Assembly (NCBI GenBank): GCA_010645155.1
Contig: CM021319.1
Location: 5,150,018 to 5,214,017 of the forward strand
Source of the DNA: Tigriopus japonicus
Lineage: Eukaryota; Arthropoda; Copepoda; Harpacticoida; Harpacticidae
Reading direction: 5' to 3'
DNA: 64,000 bases
A model generated the notes under the pieces. It had not been told where the DNA came from, did not search any database, and saw nothing but the letters and a program-made list of their open reading frames with translations. Shown piece after piece: positions 23,851 through 35,892 of the stretch (position 1 is the stretch's first letter; each line of letters begins with the position of its first letter). The translations under genes were made by a program, and so were the position numbers.

Positions 23851-24094
23851 AACAAAGAGAAAAACTGTTCTAGCAGCTTGCAAGAAATAAGGGTTCGAGT
23901 TTTCGGCTCTTGAAATACTTGTTTCATCAAGCTCGTCTTCATCTACGATAGAGAGGAGGCAAATTTCAACGCATGATGTGCGGTTACTCTATGGAAATCA
24001 AAACAATAAAAAGATGTTCACATCTTACAGCTGACGAAACTCAAAATTTCGTAAGCTGTTTTGCGTTTGTCAATAACGTAATAATGTAAATAAT

Positions 24095-25073
24095 TAGAGA
24101 CCGGATTTGAAATTTATTTTCTAAGAAGTTATTTTTTTCTATTCCCCAGTTTTTATCGAAAAAACATTTTTGAGGTATTTTTTAAGGAAAAATCAATTTT
24201 TAAAAGTAATTTGATTGACTTTCGCAATAAAAACAAGTTTGTTAGAGTTTTTTTACAATTTTTTCATGGAATGTTTCAAGCAATGTTTAGGTTTTAGAAA
24301 CTTGAGCAAAACTTCTGAGATGGTCAAATGTTTTTAAGTGTAAGTGAGTCTTTGATCGTCTGATTTTTGGCATCACTAGATGACTTCATCAAAATTGTAT
24401 CAAAATGCCTTTGAACTTTGATGGTCAATAAAATGTTGTTGTTAACCGAGGTCGTCCTCGACTCTTCCATATACTAGAAGGTGGCTGTGCTTGACATGTT
24501 GCACCAAAGCACTGACTCCTCTGGCCCTCGGAGCCATTGCCTTGCCCGCAGTCAAAAAGGTGGAGGATGTCATATGGAGTAACCTCCAAAAGTGGAACAA
24601 ATGTTGGTTGTCTTGGGCTCAATTGGTCTGACGATGTTGTTGGTGCATTTTGCATTACCCGGTCAAAAATGAAAATGGTCAACAAAATCAAATCCTGTTG
24701 CGTTTTTTAGCTGCTTGAAGCTTTACTATTCCCTACAATTTCTCAAAAATATTTACATGGTGCCCATTTCCGTACCTCTTGGTGATTTGGATACAATCCT
24801 CTGAACTGGAATGACTTTCAGAGCATTCAAGAGTGGAATTCTAACAAAACAGAAAGCTAATGAAAGTTTTCTAAAAAAATGCTTTGGAAATGGTCCCAAC
24901 TAAAATCATATCTTCTTGTTTATAATACATTGAACATACACTATATATTCAATGTCTTTTTGTCTTTTATCAATTTTTTTGCTCTTTTCGTCTCGAATTT
25001 CATTTTTAGTCAATATTTTTCAATCTAAAAAAGGTTTTGACTCAAAAAACATCAATTTCAAATCCGGTCTCTA
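24095..25073. mobile_element. TA-flanked TIR element (about 980 bp)
   Basis: Ends TAGAGACCGGATTTGAAATT and, reverse complemented, TAGAGACCGGATTTGAAATT are identical over 20 bp. If TA is the duplicated target, the TIR starts GAGACCGG. The right flank continues as TAGTGAAAACAATTCAGACTG, and repeat B at 18168 reads TAGTGATAATAATTCAGACTG uninterrupted. This independently supports insertion at the TA. A TA target suggests the Tc1/mariner group. No transposase is recognised (only an 88-codon frame at 24425-24691 on -). Confidence 0.65.
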
Positions 25074-25082
25074 GTGAAAACA

Positions 25083-25280
25083 ATTCAGACTGAGATAAGA
25101 ATTTCAATTGAAATTATGACGAAAGTGTATGTGAAATAATGAAAAGCTCCTATTAAATACTTTTATCATATTTCAAATTGAAAAAATAATTATCATATTG
25201 GACTTTTTTTGCAGTTCAAGGTCACTTAAATATTACGTGGTGTTGAAATGGGATATAAGAATTAAATAGGTATTCTATTT
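25083..25280 (+). repeat. dispersed repeat B, copy 2
   Basis: Direct-orientation relative of 18175-18350, with about 25 bp of extra A/T sequence in the middle. Confidence 0.75.
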
Positions 25281-25904
25281 ATTTCATGTAATAGTTCCTC
25301 ATTAGCTTCAGAAGACCATACCTTAATGGAATATGGAAATAATAATAAAATCCTTGATATAAAGTGATGTGTACACAGGTTGAGTTATGTTATTTCATGG
25401 AGAGGCAGGATCATAGATTTAAAAAAAAACTGTCATTGCCATAAGAAACGAAAATGAAGTTGAAACCCATGAGGCTTTGATTGATAATGCAAAAACTAAG
25501 ATGTCACCCAACATCCCCAGGAGGACTACCAAGAAGATGTAAGGTAGGACTAAAGCATTTCGGCATTTTCTGAACAAAAACACTTCTTTTTACTTTCATA
25601 ATCGGGTTTTGACATTTCCAGTGTCCATGGAAAGCGAAATTTATGACTATAAGACAGTCACCCACATATTTGATATTTGGTCAGACCAACAAAGAAACGT
25701 TTTCTGGTAGGATCTATCTCCTACTATCTCTAGCTTTTGTTCAGCATTTTCAAAGGAGCAAACAGGAGGCTTGTCGAATCAATTTAAACAAGAGCAAAGT
25801 GGATCTCGACAACATTTTTGATAGGCACACCCATAGGACAACTTGAGGATTGAGAAGAAAAAAATGCTCAGAGAAATGTCTTTAATTACGTTTGAAGTGA
25901 CCTT

Positions 25905-26033
25905 CTATCGTTTTTTTGCCTGTGACCTAATTAAAAGAATTCAGATATTTACATTAAACGGTGTTGCATTCATATTTCAAAACTGATCTCAAAATTTTAT
26001 GAAATTTGAAAATGAACTCAAAGAAACACCGTG
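25905..26033 (+). repeat. right-arm fragment of the 7.8-kb MITE family
   Basis: Matches 8190-8323, including GTGACCTAATTAA-type sequence, GGTGTTGCATTC and the terminal CACCGTG. No left arm is present. Confidence 0.7.
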
Positions 26034-27340
26034 GGCTGTTAACCAAAACCGATCTTTTGCTTTTGTAAAAAGTGAATGGTATTGAAATATTGCAAATATA
26101 AAAGTAAAGAAAATAAGTCCCACAAGTATTTGGAGCAAAAAAAAATTTAAGTGGTGTGAAATTCCAGTCTTTTTAGTGCATGTCTGCTTTTGTTTTTGGT
26201 AGGCTTAAGTGAAACAGAAGCAGAAAAAACCGTTTTTCGGGCCATCACTATAGTTCCAGTTTAACCCCAGTAAATTTTAGCTATAGACGCTTCATAATAT
26301 TATTTTTTGATTTTTGGTGCTAGGGTCGGAGGGTTGAGTCTCGCCAACGAAGCCAGCCAACAAAGTCGTCCAAAGTTTTTCCAATAGGCAATCTCATGTC
26401 CGGTATCAGAATGGTTTTTCGTCTGTGGGTATGAATTAACGTCTAAAAGTTTCCTTGAGAAAGGTCGGGGAGGAGATTCGAACTTCTCTCCCTATAGGAA
26501 GTCTTGCCAATTTTTGTTTTCCATAAATGATTTATTTCACATCATATATTTCTAATTCCTAAGTTTTCAACAATTTTCGCTAAATAGTAGAAAAATATCT
26601 CTTGTGCCAATCTCAGCAAAATTAAAGAAAAAATATAGCCCCTTGTTTGTATTTCAAAGAGTACCATTTTTCTAGCATTTTTCATTTTCCCCTTCGCATT
26701 TTCTACCATTGATTTGACTTCAGCTATGATCGTTCCCAAAAAATCTGGCCACTCTGACGGGAGTTGGGCAGCAAGGGCCTTTATCATCGGCGACTTCTTG
26801 AAACTTGCCCGAATAAGCTCTGACGTTTGTATTAAGATCTTCCACTTGCATGGGCAAGTTTTCATGATATTCTTCGGAAATATTTGCTTTTCACGCAACT
26901 TATGGGCAACTTTGGCCAGTATCAGCTGCAAAAAGGCAGACAAAATGACTACAATGGCCTCTCCTCTCTCTTTACTCCTTTAAGCGTACTTCAGGTTAAA
27001 TTTTCAAAACAAGAGGTGTAAACGGTAATCACCGGACTCCATGTGAAGTGACGTCACATTTAACCAAATTTAAACCTAACCTAACTTAAACCTAACCTAA
27101 GCCTTATGTAAGCTAAGTTAAACCTAAGAGGTATGACGTAACTTCTCATGTGATTAACGATTAGAAACAAGAGGACGACGAGATTCTTTTAAGTGAAACC
27201 AGCGAAGTAGAAACTATTTGCAACGTAGATGCAATGTGACACAAAATTTCTGTTCTGTTGTGTCCCGTACCTTCTGAGATGTTCGAAAACAAGTAGAGGT
27301 GCATTTCGGGGGGTTATATTCGTATTGTTACCACCCAATT
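26034..27340. other. unassigned stretch with an unrecognised 133-codon frame
   Basis: A - strand frame at 26943-26542 encodes 133 residues with a basic middle (VENAKGKMKNARKM) and hydrophobic C-terminal stretch. It is overlapped by a + frame at 26714-26983. No domain is recognised. At 27066-27130 there are AACCTAA-like units (short telomere-like CCTAA degenerate repeats). Confidence 0.35.
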
Positions 27341-27344
27341 CCAG

Positions 27345-27865
27345 CAATTACTAGTGACGTCATCATTTTTGGCGGGAAAAAAAGTTCGGAAGACACTGGT
27401 CTTCTGATGAGCATACAAGGTAACTAAAACGAAGGTTTAGGCCTGGTAATTGAAACAATGCCTTTCTTATCTGCACAACTTGAAGTTAAAATAGCAATTC
27501 TTGACATTTTTTTTGCAAAAAAGTATGTTTTGTTGCTTTTACCTAAAATTTCGTTACATAAGTTGAAAGGGTTCTTCCGAACTTTGAAATTAGGAATGCC
27601 CTACTTTGAATAACAAGATGGCCAGAGGAGATCAGTTCCTGGGGTAACTAAACCTAAAAACAAATAATTTGTTTAATTGAAGGCTTCGAATTTCTCCATT
27701 TGTTTTCAAATTACTTAGCAATACTTCTCAACACACATTAACCATGCCATTGCCCATAAATGCGACATTATTTGAAAATCTGACCCTTGAAAACTGATAT
27801 TTTTTTGGCAAGCCTACACTGCTAACGGCAGCAGGTCCGTAAAATGATACGGTAAGCCCTCCCAT
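27345..27865 (+). repeat. dispersed repeat C, uninverted copy
   Basis: Three blocks in order: A (27345-27450, starting CAGCAATTACTAGTGACGTC), D (27455-27605, starting ATGCCTTTCTTATCTGCACA) and B (27605-27865, ending near GTAAAATGATACGGTAA). The same blocks recur rearranged at 46401-47095. Confidence 0.8.
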
Positions 27866-27905
27866 TAGTTCAAATATTGCTTGAAGACGTTCTCAGATTC
27901 ATTAT

Positions 27906-28045
27906 GCACTAGAGCTGTGCATCGGATTCAGATTCGTTTGGATTCGTCTAAGCCTGTGGGATTCGGATTGGGATTGGGATTTGTGAAATATCTGTTCGGA
28001 TCCGACATAATCCGAAACCAATCCGAACTTTTTAGTTCATTTTTT
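27906..28045 (+). repeat. CGGATT-rich repeat family, copy 1
   Basis: Begins TAGAGCTGTGCATCGGATTC, contains several GGATTCGGATT units and ends with CGGATCCGA-ATAATCCGAA. Related copies are at 33160-33355 (inverted) and 42929-43110. Confidence 0.8.
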
Positions 28046-29854
28046 ATTTCAATTCACAATATTGCCATTCTGAAACTTTTTTTTGATGATTCAAATGCAA
28101 TTTCCGGCTTTTCACTGGGATATTTTTCATGACTTCACAAGGATTTTTTTTATACTTTACCAAATGTATAATAGTTTTTGCAGATCAAATATTACTTTTT
28201 ATAGAGAATCAAATGAAGGGTTTTGTGGTAAAAAAGCATAAAAAAGTTACAAATAAGTCTTAATCGAAAAATCTTGCCAAGTTTTTACCCCTGGATTACA
28301 ATTAAGTGCGTCGATATCACTGACATAAGATTTTTAGCAAATCCAAGGACATCTATAATAGAGATGGACTTTTCACGGCACGGCAAAACGGGCCGGAGGT
28401 GACCCAAATCAAGTAAAAGGCAAAGATGGAATGCCAATTCAGCCGAAAATTTAGACAAGCCTCATTTGTCTTCTGGCTAATTTGGCAGGGCGAACTGCCA
28501 AAGATGGGGCCTCTTCTAGATTAAGGGTTGCTTGATGCAACTGTTGCAATGTTCAAAATGACTTTAAGATGCACATTGATTGCCCCCAAGAGCAATCATT
28601 GGTTTGAATGTTATACAAAGGTGACTTAACATATTGTTTTGCCACACTTTAAGTCAGCTGGTCTGTCCTAATTTGTTGGTTCAAATATAATTAATCTGAA
28701 GAAGACAACGTACCACAGGATCCCTAAAGAGAGAAGATGAAAATGAAAAATGGGGTGACCAAAACAATCAGAATATTGTTAAGAACTTATTTTGCAACAT
28801 ATTGGACAAGACCTGTCAATGTAAAGTGTAATGAGCTTTAGAGCCTTTTGTGAGTGTTCAAATCATTTTCTGAAAAGCGGATCCAGAATGGTATCAGTTT
28901 TTTTCTTAGTTTTGACTAGAAGATCACATAATCCAGCCGTTCTTCAAACTTTCAAGACACAACAATTGAGGCTTGTCAAGTAAAAAATCTGCTGGCTTTT
29001 TCCATTAATAACAATGAAGACCTTTCAAATAAAATCATTCAGACCGCAAGTGTCTTTCGATAGTCTTAAAACACTTCAAGATTGATTTTGTGTGCAGTTT
29101 TTCTGAGTTGCGGTAGACACCCTGAAGAAGAAAAACAAGCTCAGTCGGGCTATTCTTTAAAGTCGTGCAACAAAGTTTGTGTGGCTCATAATTTAAAAAG
29201 AGTGTTTTAGTCTCTATTTTCCAATGCATCATCATTCCCTAATCAGTGTGTTTGTTTAAAGTCTTGTAGTGTCTTAGAAAGCTCTCTAGGTGCTCAATGT
29301 TCTCGTGAATATCAGAAGTACGAGGCCTCTCAGCTTCCTCTCAGAAAATTTTCCTCTCAGAGGATTTTTCGAAGTTTTGGAATTTATGTCAAAATAGCTC
29401 AAAATAAGAAAAAAAATCACTTAAAAGGCATTTAAAATACATTTTCACATAAAAAAATCATTTGCAATATCAAAACACCCAAAGTTGGGTAATACTTAAA
29501 AGTTTTGAAAAATCGGTTAATGTTTGAACTTTCGATTTTAGTCCATTTTGAACATGGTCCTTCTAGAAATCGTAATTTTGAGTAAGAATCTGTAAGACAT
29601 ATTTATTTGTAATTTTGGCACAACACACATCATAGTGGACTCTAAATAGTTATGAAATATGCTTTCCAAAAATCTTGTTTAAGTGCATTTTGAGTGATAT
29701 TTTTTTCTTATTTTGAGCTATTTTGAGTTCCAAAACTCAAAAAATTTCACTTATTTTTGCTATATTGAAAAGCTATGTGAAATCTTTGGGAATTTTTTTA
29801 TATATAACTAGCGTTTTTCGGCTTTTTGGGGTCAAAAATTGACCTTTCAAAGTC
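28046..29854. other. unassigned stretch with old A/T-rich repeat
   Basis: No gene is recognised. AAAATAGCTCAAAATAAGAAA at 29390 is echoed in inverted form at 29697-29720. The segment 29690-29850 is related to 17300-17450, suggesting a decayed inverted-repeat element. Confidence 0.4.
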
Positions 29855-30062
29855 AAATAAGTCAGCTATTGATGAATGCATTTTTACTCAATTTGAATTC
29901 ATAAGGTAACTAGATGGTCTCTAAATATGGGTTAAATAAATTATTTTTAATATTAAATTAAATTATTTTAACTCAGCTGTTGATGAATGAATTTTTAATA
30001 AATTTGAATTCATGAGGTAACAAAATGGTCTCTAAATATGGGTTAAATAAATTATTTAAAAA
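29855..30062. repeat. tandem duplication of about 110 bp
   Basis: Two diverged copies, each containing GTTGATGAATGA-type sequence, AATTTGAATTCAT, ATGGTCTCTAAATATGGGTT and AAATAAATTATTT. Confidence 0.85.
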
Positions 30063-30388
30063 TGCTATAATTAACAGGTTTTTAGGGATATAACTTTTTC
30101 CCTGTACCTAAACTTATATGATTCAATAAAAGTAAAGTTGTTTCCCCTTGAATTGTGGGTCCAAAAAGTGCCATGATGTCTTTGGGTATTTTGATTCAAA
30201 CCTAAAAAGCCATTCGGGACACCGTGTACTGTAATGTATATAATTCACCATAAATAATGTAGTTGTGGTCAAGGATGCTTAAATATCCAATTTTTTGATT
30301 ATTTTCCAACGTGGTCCCAAGTTTGACATAAAAGGACTTTTAATTTGGCATAGCCTTCTTTGCTTCTCTTCAGAACTTTATGAATTAA

Positions 30389-31229
30389 CCCAGATCAAGG
30401 GTTTGTTGTGCGTTGAGGTTCAGAGAATTATCACGAGATGGTTCTGATCCACGCGTCAAATTGGAAAAATCAGAGCGAGTCATATACATAACTTTTGAAG
30501 TCGCTTATGTTTGAAATCAAGATGAAATGATCTTAAAAGTTATTGTATCGTGTAGAGGGAATCATCCCCTCCCAAATCCACATATTTTGGGCTGATGTAG
30601 TTGATTTGAACTCAAATTATGGGACTCGGAAGATTCTCGTTGCCCGTCTAGGTTGAGAGATGTGAGTTTATCCTGACAATGGTTTTGGTTGCGCAACGGG
30701 GCTTAAACAACAAAACAAACGATCAGGAATACGGGATTTAAAAATACGACATTTTTCATAGCATGTAACTCATGAGGGTAGTCTGTGAAATGCGAAAACC
30801 CTTGTTCTTCCAATCTTGGTTTTCGCATTCCACAGACCACCTTTGCGACTTGGATGCTTTGAAAACTGCCGGATTTTATAATCCCAGATTCTTGATCCTT
30901 TGTTTTGTTATTTAAGCCCCGTTGCGCAACCAAAACCATTGTCAGGATAAACTCACATCTCTCAACCTAGACGGGCAACGAGAATCTTCCGAGTCCCATA
31001 ATTTGAGTTCAAATCAACTACATCAGCCCAAAACTATGTGGTTTTGGGAGGGGATGATTCCCTCTACACGATACAATAACTTTTAAGATCAGATCATCTT
31101 GATTTCAAACATAAGCGACTTCAAAGTTATGTTTATGACTCGCTCTGATTTTTCCAAGTTGACGCGTGGAACAGCACCATCTCGTGATAATTCTCTGAAC
31201 CTCAACGCACAACAAGCCCTTGATCTGGG
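30389..31229. mobile_element. piggyBac-like foldback MITE, 841-bp palindrome, TTAA target
   Basis: Flanked by TTAA at 30385-30388 and 31230-31233. Ends are CCCAGATCAAGGG and CCCTTGATCTGGG. The whole element is an inverted repeat with two arms of about 400 bp and a small loop near 30808-30824. The arms agree closely except near the centre and for scattered changes. TTAA targets with CCC-initial ends are the piggyBac hallmark. There is no transposase, so it would rely on a protein made elsewhere. A single arm of the same family is at 47380-47806. Confidence 0.8.
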
Positions 31230-31233
31230 TTAA

Positions 31234-32561
31234 TTGTTATAAAATTTCATGAAATACTAGTCTAACCTGGATATAAGAACACTCACAGGAAAATATCTCT
31301 TGATATCAAGTAAGATACATAGTGAAAGACTAGTCAGTTTAACTTAATTTGTTCAGAATGCAATAATATATTAGAAAGATGTGTTTTAGAGACCAAATTT
31401 AAGATACGAGAACTGTTTCAAAATGTTAAAGTTGATTCTGATTCATATTGTCTCATTTCTATCGAAAAATATCGTCAGTGTTTTTCTAGTTTAGCTTAGT
31501 TTTTTGTAAGTTTCAATGGCAGTCAAATTTGTCTTAATATTTTCATGTATTCATCTGTTTTCTATTCCTATTTTTCGTTTATGAGTTATTTCAATGATCA
31601 CTATAAGTTCGAATGAAGCAAATAAACCTTTTTCATTGAAAGGGTGTGTTCTAGGCTAAGTAAGAGTAAAGATAGTAGAATGTTCTGAGGACGGTTTATC
31701 TGTTCATTGAAACCATGAAGAGGCATTACAAGTTCAGTGTTTTGCTTGAGTAATGCATTATGTTATTCAAATATTCCAAAAGTGTATCCCAAACCGTTGT
31801 AAGTTGATGTATAATCATCAATTCTTTGAAAACAGAGACTTTCTACTTTCAAAAGCACGTTCTCTCTTTTTGTGCTTCTCCACTTGATCTTGGTCACCCC
31901 TGATTTGCCGTGCGCCGTCCAGGAAATTCTAGATGTCCGTGGCAAATCCCAATATTTAGACACCCTTGGCTTGTCCTTGCATTGTGGTAGGTGTAAACAA
32001 AAGTAAAAAAAAAAACTATTTGCTCATTTCAAATAGTATTTTAAGGATGGAGAGATTATTTCTTTGAATTCTCAAGACCACGGACATTTGAGAAAACCCA
32101 TTTACAATCATTTTTGACGCCAACACAAACAACTGCACAGTATTTTTTTGAGTGCCCATCAAGTTTTGATTTTTCCATTATAGTGTTATGATCTCCAATC
32201 TGTATTGATGGGAGGCTGGTTCGAATGAGACTTCTATTATTATGGTTTGAACTTCTTGTTTAACGTTTCATCAATATTTATCTCAGCTAGGAAGTACAAC
32301 TGAAAAATTGAGATTCAATCTGATGCACAGTAGCACAAAAACTAATTGATTGATTTGATATGTGATGCCTTTGTATTTGTGTGTTTTTTATTCTTAAACT
32401 GTAATGATTGTATAGTTTTCCACATCTTTTTTGTTGCTCAGTGATTTTGCAGTTTCTGGGTTAAATATTTTTTTGCAATCTAATATTTTTTTAAATATTT
32501 CGAAGACATCTGTTTTTTATTGCTAAACATTAGGGCCCGATGTTTTTGCAAATAAGAGACA
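31234..32561. other. unassigned stretch
   Basis: AT-rich, with short frames only. Nothing recognised. Confidence 0.4.
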
Positions 32562-33062
32562 AAATATTAAATACATATCTTTTTCAAAAGCCCCCCACAA
32601 AATTGAAAAATAAGTTATAGTTGAAAAATATTTTTTGACAACACCATCCATTACGTGGTAATTTTGTTTGTGTACACCAATTAACCCAAAAATTTTTTGG
32701 TAAATTTAATGTACTGGGTTGTTTTTGGAAGCCCACTTGACACCAAACTGATTTAAAGATAGAATTTTCGATTTGACCCATTTGATAGCGCAGTTTCTTG
32801 TGTTTAGTTTTTGCTATATGTTATTATACATTATTTGTATATATTTTTTATTGCTGTTTTGGCTCTGATTGTTTAATTTTGGTACAAATGCCCTTTTGTA
32901 GACATATTGGCAGCTTTGGTTCATTTTGGGTAAGCCCTACTGTGCAAAGACCATTAATTTATTTTGCTCCAATTTTGCTGAAATATTTTGCCTAAAAATT
33001 CGAGAAGATGTCTAATTCTTCCTAGAAAATGCCAAAATATGAAAAATCGAGGAAAATTTGGG
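32562..33062 (+). repeat. dispersed repeat A, copy 2
   Basis: Direct relative of 15965-16445. Shared landmarks include GACAAAATAT, GATAGCGCAGTTT, GTACAAATGCCCTTTTGTAG and GGGTAAGCCCTA. Confidence 0.6.
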
Positions 33063-33159
33063 CAATGATTTTAAGATATTTTAGATTACAAAGCATAGTT
33101 CCGGACCCTGTTGTCGTCCACTTAAGTTGAAATAGTGGTGGTAGATTGCGCAAAAATTT

Positions 33160-33360
33160 TTGGATTTATGTTTTGACTTACAAATTTTCGGATTTTTTCG
33201 GATTAGGCGCCAAATTTTCGGATTCGGATTTGTTCGGATTGGGCAGGAATTTTTCGGATTCGGATTCGTTCGGATTGAGTTGTAGATTACCGGATTCGGA
33301 TTGTGAAAATCAAGTTTTGATTGGATTTTTGGGACCTGTCGAATCCGATGCAGAGCTCTA
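33160..33360 (-). repeat. CGGATT-rich repeat family, copy 2 (inverted)
   Basis: Reverse complement begins TAGAGCTCTGCATCGGATTC and runs through many AATCCGAA/CGAATCC units. The - strand open frame over it (33371-33081) has an NPNP-rich low-complexity peptide that simply reads the repeat. Confidence 0.8.
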
Positions 33361-34009
33361 ATATGCACCACATACCTAGCTTAAATTTCCTCAAAACAGA
33401 TAAAATAAGAACATATTCTAGACTTTTTTCAAGCATTGATTTTAGAACTCCTGTGTTTGTCTCTTTAACTTCATTTCTTTTTGAATGCGCAAAGACCAAA
33501 CAAGTAAACCCAAATGAGATGGCGTGGTATGGAGTATCCCTATAATTTTGTGACCGCTGAGTTCATCCAATCCATCAATGCCTTCAGGGGTGTCGGATTA
33601 AAGAGAAGTCCATCCCAATGTTGGATTTTCTCATGCTCTGATGACTCTTTCCTTTGAAAGATGGTGGTTAGGAAACATCGGCCAATGTGGACGATTTTCA
33701 GGTTACTCAGGGACACTGAGCATCTTCCCCATTCCGATTTGGCGCATGATTCGTCTTTGGTGCTTGGTGTTTCGTATAGATGGTAGAATGTTTCTTCTAA
33801 GTTTTTCAATCCCCTTTTGTTTAATTGGTCTTGTTTTTCTCTTAGCTTCCTCCAAGATCCTCGCCTCCCAGATCGTGTTCATCATCTACTTTTTTTCTTG
33901 GTGTTCAGCAATCATCCCGCCTGGTGTGTACAGGGTGGCCATTGATAAACTCTTTCTCAAACTTTTGCTCGATGGGTTGAACTCCAGAGTAGTGATGTGT
34001 TTCGAACCA
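33361..34009. other. unassigned stretch upstream of the LTR
   Basis: Open on both strands: 33641-34057 (+, 138 codons, hydrophobic) and 33809-33540 (-, 89 codons). The + frame peptide is rich in aromatic and aliphatic residues and looks like an antisense artefact. I cannot tell whether this is LTR, retroelement 3' end or host DNA. Confidence 0.3.
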
Positions 34010-34256
34010 GTTTTGACTCGGAAGTTCATCGATGTTAAAAAGGGCAGGTTGTGTTGAACTTTTTGGAAAGACCTAAACAGCGACCGATTCGGCAATACTC
34101 GAACTAGTTCGATTTCGAGTTCCATCGTGTAATATTCCCGCCAAGCTCTCCATTCAATGATCTTGCTCTTACTCTAGTCAATCTCTATCTGTATAAATAT
34201 CCGTGTCTCCAAGACAATAAACATCTAGTCAGCAACCACTCTCTGACCATACTACA
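34010..34256 (+). mobile_element. 3' part of an LTR (Ty3/Gypsy-like) with promoter and polyA signal
   Basis: Contains a TATA-like GTATAAATAT (34191-34200), AATAAA (34216-34221) and a terminal CA at 34255-34256. These are immediately followed by a primer-binding site. Upstream sequence is repeated in inverted form at 23695-23850. The 5' limit of the LTR cannot be fixed because no partner LTR lies in the window. Confidence 0.65.
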
Positions 34257-34271
34257 TGGCGCAGTTGGTAG
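34257..34271 (+). promoter_or_regulatory. reverse-transcription primer-binding site, tRNA-Ser type
   Basis: TGGCGCAGTTGGTAG directly follows the LTR end. It resembles the complement of the 3' end of a tRNA-Ser, which gives TGGCGCAGTCGGCAG-like sites in several Gypsy lineages. Confidence 0.65.
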
Positions 34272-34560
34272 TCTCCACCATTACGGTGGAAGGGCCTCGC
34301 CCCTCTCCCTCCCCCTTGGTCGGGAAGACGCCGGTCCGTGGTGGTGCGCGCGGGATGGCCATGGATGCAGCCTACGTCACGGTGGTGCAATGGAAGGCCC
34401 GTGGTTCCAGCGATCCGCCCGTGGATGCAGCGGTCGGTCCGTCAAGAGGCCTGGCTAAGGCATGGGGGCGGCCAACGACCTTCCCCAACCCAGTGGATGA
34501 CTCTGGTCAACATTGGATTATGGGATGGAGATATGGTTACCTCTAGTCAAATCTAATCAT
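34272..34560 (+). mobile_element. GC-rich internal leader of the LTR element, truncated
   Basis: Markedly GC-rich compared with its neighbours, with two GTGGATGCAGC/CATGGATGCAGCC-like segments and an open frame 34256-34546 without known domain. The position after the primer site suits a retrotransposon leader. No gag or pol follows, so the element is truncated here. Confidence 0.4.
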
Positions 34561-34983
34561 TCAGTCAAAATCTGTGATAATTATGTAAAATGCTCGGTGA
34601 TATCTAGTGATTATCTATTCTAATTTTTAACATGATGAACACTTCAGATCAAGAAAACAAATGTTACATTTCTTATGACGTCATTAATGCTGGTCTCAAC
34701 CCCATATGTCCTTGAAAATCTAGCATTTCTAAGGTGAAATACATGGACAGGCAATGTGGTCAGCTACTGGTGCCAACAATCTGCAGCTTGATGAGGATTT
34801 TGGGTCAAGCAACAATTTTCATATGTGCTTGAAAGCTTGCAAGCACTTTCAAGCAGATCCACACCATCTCAGGTTAGCCAGTAAGAATTCAACCTATTGA
34901 CCACAAAGTAAGGGCTAAAAAAGTGTGCACCAAAGCTTGAATAAGCCAGGAACCACTGTACGTCAGGACGAATTTCAAAAATA

Positions 34984-35077
34984 CACACTGGGTCCGATCA
35001 TTGTACTAAAATGTGAGGTTTTTGCAACAAATGTATTGTTTCGTTGAATTTTCATTGAACTAATCGGACCCAGTGTG
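34984..35077. mobile_element. short palindromic MITE, TA-flanked
   Basis: Ends CACACTGGGTCCGATCATTG and, reversed, CACACTGGGTCCGATTAGTT are flanked by TA (34982-34983 and 35078-35079). The symmetry continues a further 8-10 bp outward (TTTCAAAAA / TTTTGAAA). The true boundary may therefore be wider and the TA internal. Non-coding. Confidence 0.6.
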
Positions 35078-35299
35078 TATTTTGAAAGTAATCCTGGCTT
35101 GAGCCATCCTTGAATAAGCATGATTTATTTAGCCCCTGATAAGACAAATTTCTTCAAAAATCTGGCATAAAATTGGCATATCATACAAGATGTTGTTCGA
35201 AGATAGCCATTGAAAATTGCACAGAAAAATTGATTTCACCAATACGTAAGACAAATTGCGACCCACGTGTGCCCAACAAATGTATGTAGCTAAGAAAAT

Positions 35300-35465
35300 A
35301 TTCATAAATGTGTTTTAAGTGACATTACTCAAATATTTGGCCCGTGACCTAATTACCTGAACCTAATTTCAAATGTGTCATTGTCTCTACACCTCAAAAC
35401 TGGTCTCAAATATTGTTGGAACTTAAAAATGATGTCTCCAAGTCAAATACGCACCCTGTGCGTAT
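35300..35465 (+). repeat. diverged fragment of the 7.8-kb MITE family
   Basis: Follows the right arm of 7761-8323: GTTTTAAGTGACATTA, CCGTGACCTAATTA, ACTGGTCTCAAA. It ends in a small palindrome AAATACGCACCCTGTGCGTATTT (35447-35469). Confidence 0.6.
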
Positions 35466-35639
35466 TTGGGTTAAAATAAATAAAATGGGTATGAAATAAA
35501 TGGGTTTATTTTACAAAAAATCTTTTTACACTATTTGCCCGTCCCTACTCATAAGTTTCACTTCTATTAAAAGATTCAAACAGTTTACTATAAACATTAA
35601 TAAAATAATGCTTCTAAACTTTCATGATTTTTCTTTCTT

Positions 35640-35892
35640 TCTCTGGCTAGTTGATAAATGTGCAATTCCTTTATGCAAAAAGTTTGGGCAAATAGGTACA
35701 AAAAATCCTGTTTTGTGGCTAAAAGATGTCCAGAATTATGCCTTACATAGTGCAAACACTGAAATTTATCTTGCTCTCTTGGTTCACTCACACAAGGACC
35801 CTCCGGCACTCATTGTATGGTATTCGTCGTTCCGATATGGCGACACTGGACGTTGAATAAACTGTCTGAATACAAACGTTCGTTATTAAACA
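35640..35892 (+). mobile_element. 3' part of a second LTR
   Basis: AATAAA at 35856-35861 and an LTR end ..TTAAACA at 35892, followed by TGGCGCAATTTTCGC. The primer site shares only its first seven bases with the one at 34257 (tRNA-Ser type). No matching 3' LTR was found downstream, so the 5' limit is unknown. Confidence 0.55.

Noticed and set aside
26205..26255. hAT-like right end (GGCCATCACTATAG)
   Set aside because: No matching left end with an 8-bp duplication was found within a few kb.
27066..27130. Interstitial telomere (AACCTAA units)
   Set aside because: Only a few degenerate units of mixed length are present. This is too short and imperfect to claim telomeric origin.
33641..34057. 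138-codon hydrophobic + strand ORF as a membrane protein
   Set aside because: The C-terminal part runs into LTR sequence that is repeated elsewhere, and the antisense strand is equally open. No conserved start or topology supports a gene.
34257..34330. Possible tRNA gene starting GGCGCAGTTGGTAG
   Set aside because: The A-box likeness is accidental: it directly follows an LTR end with TATA and AATAAA signals, and no B box or acceptor pairing follows. A primer-binding site is the better reading.
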